Below the pieces are notes generated by a model, which saw only the letters and a list, made by a program, of their open reading frames with translations, had not been told where the DNA came from and did no database searches. 25,470 nucleotides of DNA. Source: Gnetum montanum (taxonomy: Eukaryota > Streptophyta > Gnetopsida > Gnetales > Gnetaceae). This document shows, piece by piece, positions 21,378 through 25,470 of the stretch. Where the stretch lies: positions 1 to 25,470 of the forward strand of contig MNCI01020848.1 of assembly GCA_015680685.1 (NCBI GenBank). The letters are read 5' to 3'. Position 1 is the stretch's first letter. Each line of letters starts with the position of its first letter. Both the position numbers and the translations under genes were made by a program.

Positions 21378-21480
21378 GATATTGCATATGCAATATCACA
21401 GGGGATGACGCGATATCATGTACACGATATCGCGGTGGACGCGATATCACGTAAGCGATATCGTGGCCCATGTGATATCG
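21378..21480. repeat. Array of GATATC palindromes and hairpins in the B LTR U3
   Basis: A perfect 20-bp palindrome (gatattgcat/atgcaatatc) at 21378-21397 is followed by five GATATC words starting at 21412, 21426, 21443, 21457 and 21474. Their spacing alternates 14, 17, 14, 17, so the repeat unit is 31 bp and holds two inverted words. The first pair forms a stem of nine (cgcgatatc at 21409-21417 and gatatcgcg at 21426-21434). On the minus strand the array lies upstream of the TATA box, in the promoter/enhancer part of the LTR. Confidence 0.85.
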
Positions 21481-21644
21481 CGTCCCATCATACGCCCACA
21501 ACTGAATAAAAACTTGTCCTCAAGTTATAGTGATTACATAGTGGATAGGTATGGGATTATTAATTGGAAAAAATGGAATGATGCTGTAGTGTGGGAAGAA
21601 AACACAACACACAAAATATACTACAACTACAAAAAATGTGGAAC

Positions 21645-22214
21645 TCATGTAGTTCTTGGTGGTGGTGGCTCCTCCATAGGTGTCTTTCCCTTTTCTTATG
21701 CTCCAGGTCTTGGGATTTGATGGCGTTGAAGTATGGCCTAGAGTTTCTCCTCTTGTAAGGCCTTGAGTGCCTTGGCATGTGTGTACATTTGCGCTTGTGC
21801 CATAGAGGCATCCCTATTAGCCTTCTCTTTTTCTTCTGCCACCCTTTTATTCTTTGTCAATAGTTTATTAAGTTGCTTGGTTCTGAAAATGTCCAAATAG
21901 TTCTGAGCAACCTTTGGCCCTGTATTCGGAAGGTTTAATACTTTCAAAATAGCTTGAACAGAGGAATCAATAGTCACACCACAAATGTTGACCGTGGTAC
22001 CTTCTTCTTTATTGTGCCAAAATTGGTACATTTCCCCTAAGTACCAGGCACCACTTATAGAGAGGGTAGGCCTTGATTTTACAGTAGCAAAGTCTTCTTG
22101 GTGGATACTAAATGATTGTTTCTCCTGCTCTGCATGTGGTTCAGCAGGACCTCTCCTAGGTTGTTTGATCGCACCTTGAGCAGGACCTTCCTGTTGTCTG
22201 CATTTCAAGGCCAT
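21645..22214 (-). pseudogene. Element B accessory 3' ORF, lightly decayed (190 codons)
   Basis: Starting at the ATG at 22214 (MALKCRQQEGPAQG), one frame runs 190 codons to a TGA at 21645-21647 with only two internal stops (TAG near 21738 and TAA near 21706). An N-terminal Gln/Pro/Glu-rich part is followed by a globular segment with AWYLGEMYQFWHNKEEGTTV, a Val/Ile-rich strand and ILKVLNLPNTGP, and then a charged helix (NKRVAEEKEKANRDASMAQA) and an acidic/proline tail (EKGKTPMEEPPPPRTT). The V-x-V-x-G...I...L-x-LP wording loosely recalls the plant 'putative transposon protein' domain of Athila/Tat 3' ORFs; that is unverified. The ATG follows gtaattgcag, an acceptor-like sequence, so the ORF may be expressed from a spliced RNA. 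No membrane segment is seen. The tail resembles that of the element C ORF. Confidence 0.7.
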
Positions 22215-22229
22215 CTGCAATTACATGGG

Positions 22230-24056
22230 ACCAATCGTTAGTAAGGTTGTTACCAAAGTTAGGTTATACCTTACTGCTTGACTTAATTAATTAATTTTTT
22301 TAATCTTCGTATGATCTTTCCCAAAATATTGTAATAATAAGTCCTATGACTTAGGTGGTTTCCAATTTTAATTTTCTGATACAGCTAAGGGGATGAAATT
22401 ATTTTTGACACATTTTATTCTTTATTTTATAACTAATTACCCTTAATAATTTCCTTTGGGTGATGAGGAATTTCAAAACATTTATGCACTATTCAGCATG
22501 TGCCCCTCCTCCACGACTAAGCTGAACACTCCAGGGTCAAGTAGGTTAAAAAAAAATGAAAATCATAGTACCAGCGAGCGAGTTATGGATATGAAAGCAT
22601 GGGATGTGCAATCGCGAGTTGTAGAGAGGAATTTGAAAAACTTCCCCTGTGTGAACAGTTGCAAATGATGGTGATTAGCACAGGGGGGTCATGAATATAT
22701 ATTTTTATTGAAGTTAGGGCACTTAGAGAATGTACCAAATTTTTAATATGTTTTTGAAATTAAATGATGTAAACTAAGGACATCTAGATGATTGTTAAGG
22801 GGTTCTAGGGTAATTCAACTAGTTTTGAAGGCACCAAAATTATGATGGTGTGGAATTTATCAATAAGGACCTCGAATGGGAGAGAAAAAGGCTATGTGAT
22901 GATTGATAGGAACGTTGAATCAGAGGGATAGTAATAAGGGAAAGAATATCATGAACAATATGCTGAGGGTAATAAATCATGTGTTTGAGCTATGTCATAA
23001 GTGAAAATTAAAAAAGATTACATAAGTGGATCCTCCCCAAAGCAAGTTCCAACCTATAATGCCCTTGTGTAACCACACTTAAAGTGTCCGTGGGCACTAG
23101 AAGGGTTAAATGTAATCCACACTAATTCCACAAAACACACACATGTAAATATCACCAGAACAATGTACTAATTCTATGTTACACATGACACGGGCTACAA
23201 TTACACAGATAGTGAGATGAGATGAACTAGAGAAATGGATCGTAGAGATTGGGACATGAGGTAACTGACCTAGGGCACAATGAATGCTACGTGAAAAGCA
23301 TGATTCACGGTCATTAACCCATCGTTCCAAGATTAGGACCAAGTCCATTCCTCTAAATAGTGACATCGCATTGTTTCATCCCATGATGAGCAACTATGAG
23401 AGTACCATAACAACAAGGCGTATGATCGCTTGGTGTTTTGTTCAAGGGAGGAGTGACTTTTATTCTATGGCACTTTCTTTTTCTGCTTTTCTCTTTTTTT
23501 TTTCACTTTACTAAAACTAGAGAAGCTACCAACCTTCAGGCATGGGTGCATGTCTTTCCAGTGGGACCCCCTAGAACAACATTTGATTTTGAGTGCCTTT
23601 TTGATTACTCTTACTCCCAATTTTTGTTAGATTTACCAGGATCTTAGTACAAGCACGTTGCATGACAACTCCCACAGATGTCACCAAAGAGAATCCACAA
23701 GTCCCCTTGATGTCACACCCTAATCATTCCCTCTTGGTCCATCCTTCTTCATTATGGCTACAATGAATAGAAAATTAATTTTAAGTTTTAAAAATGTCAA
23801 GAATACCACTGTACCCTCGAACAGAACCTCTTATTTGTAGAATGGATGAGTGGGTGTAATGGGCTCACTGTCCACATAATTGATCACTCAAGAATTAATA
23901 ACATAGAACACACCTCAACCAACGATCCACATGAGTGTTTTATTTGTAGATGAGATTACTTATAAAAAACATAAAAAGAAAAAAGCACAAAAACACAAAA
24001 AGATAAAACAAAAAATTGAAAAACTAAAGAAAATGAAAACTATTTATTAATCCCGC
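22230..24056 (-). other. Element B noncoding region between gag and the accessory ORF
   Basis: About 1.8 kb without a credible ORF on either strand; open stretches such as minus 23366-23106 show no motif. Blocks at 23020-23100 and 23530-23715 match the 3' noncoding region of element A (6240-6330 and 6690-7015). An A-rich tract lies at 23950-24040 just after the gag stops, as in A at 7320-7500. If the accessory ORF is spliced, this region would hold the 3' part of the intron. Confidence 0.6.
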
Positions 24057-24059
24057 TTA

Positions 24060-25469
24060 TTATTTAGAATTGGGATATCCCCCATAACTAATCGGTTGAG
24101 CATGGCAAGGATTAATAAATGGACGATGAGGATCCTTGCATGTTGGAAATATTGGAACTGGTCCATACTTACCCCATTGGGGTTCACACACTTGATTATA
24201 ATAAGCATAGTAGGGCACTTTATATGATGTAGTTCCCGGATAACGAGTTGACCTACTAGAATGTTAGGGACTGTTAGATGGTATGTAAGGATTGGGATGA
24301 TGCCTCCCATGGTTGTGTTCATTGGGCCCTATGGTTGTTGGAGTGTGAGTTGGTGGCCCTGATGAAGTTACATGAGGTGTTGGGTTTGAAGGTAAGGGTG
24401 CACCATAGTGTGGGACTTGTGCTGGGTTGGAAGATATAATGGCCTCAGAATTGTGTTGTCCCTTCTTATGACCATGTTTAAAGAAGGGACACTTTTGATG
24501 TTGATGAGGCTTCTCACTGCTATTGGTAGCAATAGCACAAGTCTCGTTCATGGGTTGTTGCGGTGGTGTAGACACCTTAGGAATAGTTGGTGGCGATGTG
24601 GAAGGAAGGAAAGGATGACAATGTTGAAAGTTGGGAGGAATATAAGGTGCATAAGGTGGTGGTTGTGTTGGATGCATGGGTTGATAGTATTGTGGAGAAC
24701 AATAATGTGGTGAAATAAAGTGTGTTGGCCCAATTGGAGAAATAGGAGGTTGAACAAGATAAGCATTTGGATTCAGAGGATATGAAGGATGCCTCTAGTT
24801 TAGTGGTGGTCTCCCCCACGACTAGGATTGTTTCCACTGTGATCGAACACAGTATCTCTGTATGAACTCTGGATGTAGCGTGTTTCCCCAATGCTCATGT
24901 AAATATGACAATATTGGGCATTGGCCCTTGGGGTGATGATACAGGCATACGTTGCATTCATATGTATGATCGTTAGTTGAGCTCTTGTTTTTCTTATCCC
25001 TTCTTTTCGATTGTCTACTGTTTCATCCTGCTTCTTGGGTTGTCAAAACTCTATCTCCAATGATGTGGATATATTCTCCATACATTTGATTCATCCATTC
25101 CAACATCCTATTGATCTTTGCCTCAGCTTCTTCTAATGCTTGTTGTATTAGCAAAGATGATGTTTCCACCTTGAGATTGGTTGATTTCTCCTTTTTATGA
25201 TCATGGACCTTTGTTGAGTTGAGATTTTGGTCTCGTTGATGTTTTTCAACACTCTCCCATCAAGCCATATCTCCTTCTTCTTTTGATACCTACTTAATAA
25301 GCTCCTGGAGTTGATGGGTTTGTAGTTCATATAGTTGACCTTGGGCATACATTCCTAAGGTCTCTCTTGTTTCATTACGTAGCCCATCAATAATATGGTA
25401 CATTAGCCTTTCCTTGAAAAACCCATGGCCTGGATAGTTGTTTAATAGTGCATAATATCTTTCTAAGGC
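24060..25469 (-). pseudogene. Element B gag, partial at window edge, lightly decayed
   Basis: One frame of 470 codons with six internal stops and no frameshift, entering at the window edge. It opens inside the capsid-type gag domain (LERYYALLNNYPGHGFFKER, LMYHIIDGLRNETRETLG), followed by a charged linker (LEEAEAKINRMLEWMNQMYG). A zinc-knuckle-like CNVCLYHHPKGQC at 24918-24956 has spacing CX2CX3HX4C, one residue shorter than the usual CX2CX4HX4C. After ILSYLHEHWGNTLHPEF comes a long Pro-rich tail (MHPTQPPPYAPYIPP near 24677 onward) and CEPQWGKYGPVPIFP, ending PNSK before two TAA stops at 24060-24062 and 24057-24059. Element A's gag has the same knuckle and capsid blocks but runs on to protease; here the frame ends cleanly. 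Role: particle formation and RNA packaging. Confidence 0.85.
24918..24956 (-). other. Zinc-knuckle-like motif in element B gag
   Basis: CNVCLYHHPKGQC. Cys at 1, 4 and 13 and His at 8 give CX2CX3HX4C. The element A counterpart (11851-11889) is CDVYQYKHPKGCC, with the same X3 gap, so the shorter spacing belongs to the family and is not a private deletion. Confidence 0.7.
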
Positions 25470-25470
25470 C

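Larger units (their letters stand above)
20639..21490 (-). repeat. 3' LTR of element B
   Basis: 852 bp, starting TGATGAGTGG and ending CCATCA on the plus strand. Matches the LTRs of A at the left end (gatgag.ggcgagatacccctac), in the middle and at the right boundary. The minus-strand TATA box lies at 21351-21359, and a GATATC hairpin array at 21378-21480. CpG dinucleotides are frequent, unlike in A and C. Confidence 0.87.
20639..25470 (-). mobile_element. Element B: gag-only, pol-less LTR retrotransposon with an accessory 3' ORF (partial)
   Basis: Minus-strand element whose 3' LTR is 20639-21490 and whose 5' end lies beyond the window. On its own strand: gag ending at two stops (24057-24062), 1.8 kb noncoding, an accessory ORF (22214-21645), a short UTR, the LTR. 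No protease, RT, RNase H or integrase follows gag. It has far fewer stops than A and C and still holds many CpGs, so it is probably younger. It would need enzymes from a relative to move, like known gag-only plant elements. Whether pol exists elsewhere in the element (for example before gag) cannot be excluded from this window. Confidence 0.75.

Noticed and set aside
21378-21480. CRISPR-like array
   Set aside because: Units are palindromic, 31 bp with no unique spacers, inside an LTR of a plant retrotransposon.
20639-21490. Reading this LTR as the 5' LTR of element C
   Set aside because: The inside edge (20638 leftward) has no PBS-like sequence, whereas element A shows a recognisable one; the sequence on the right begins with the conserved LTR-adjacent 3' wording, so it is the 3' LTR of B.
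21418-21720. Plus-strand 100-codon ORF across the B LTR boundary
   Set aside because: It crosses the LTR end and runs opposite to the accessory ORF, with no motif; open by chance.
24408-24713. Plus-strand 101-codon ORF and two other minus-strand frames over element B gag
   Set aside because: They are shadows of the Pro-rich gag tail; the single frame through 24060-25469 with gag motifs is the real one.
1-25470. tRNA, rRNA or other structural RNA genes
   Set aside because: Looked for tRNA-like cloverleaf wording and conserved rRNA segments by eye; none was seen apart from the short PBS complementary to tRNA-Asp. A covariance-model scan would be needed to be certain.

Overview
The window looks like nuclear DNA from a plant with a large, repeat-filled genome. 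It is AT-rich, has no intact gene with a recognisable product, and consists of old, stop-ridden transposable elements separated by anonymous sequence. The LTR retrotransposon PBS, the CAG/CAA/TGG-type decay and the LINE type fit a seed plant; a gymnosperm is my guess from the style of decay and is not proven.

Left part (1-4700). Positions 1-840 are slightly more GC-rich, with a 21-bp direct repeat and a good GTAAGT donor but no convincing gene. Positions about 1085-2640 hold a 5'-truncated LINE reverse transcriptase on the + strand. Positions about 3010-3410 form a foldback (inverted-repeat) element. Positions 3543-4034 are the 5' part of a leucine-rich-repeat receptor-kinase-type gene: signal peptide, LRRNT and about two LRRs, with stops, one frameshift and no kinase.

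Element A (4701-14700, minus strand) is a complete but dead Ty3/gypsy element of exactly 10,000 bp, flanked by the 5-bp duplication CTAGG. Its order on the minus strand is 5' LTR (13854-14700), tRNA-Asp-type PBS, gag, protease, RT, RNase H, integrase, about 2.1 kb of noncoding 3' region, then 3' LTR (4701-5529). Catalytic residues are lost in protease, RT and integrase. Its LTRs differ at roughly one site in seven over the first 230 bases, nearly all transitions.

Positions 14706-18269 are anonymous, with one unidentified decayed coding stretch on the minus strand (about 15600-16660) and simple repeats.

Right part: two more relatives, also on the minus strand. Element C shows its 3' LTR (18270-19134) and the 3' end of its internal region, a 429-codon decayed coiled-coil frame (19351-20637) cut off by element B. 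Element B shows its 3' LTR (20639-21490), a 190-codon accessory ORF right after a splice-acceptor-like site (21645-22214), about 1.8 kb of noncoding sequence partly shared with A, and a gag reading frame (24060-25469) that ends in two stops with no protease, RT or integrase after it. B therefore looks like a gag-only, non-autonomous relative with an extra 3' ORF. All three elements belong to one broad LTR family: shared LTR termini (TGATRA...ATCA), minus-strand TATA boxes at matching places, and hairpins between TATA box and LTR 5' end whose sequence differs in every copy.

The most interesting material is the accessory 3' ORF of elements B and C (env position, no membrane segment, coiled coil, proline-rich tail), the pol-less architecture of B, and the fast-changing hairpin array in U3.
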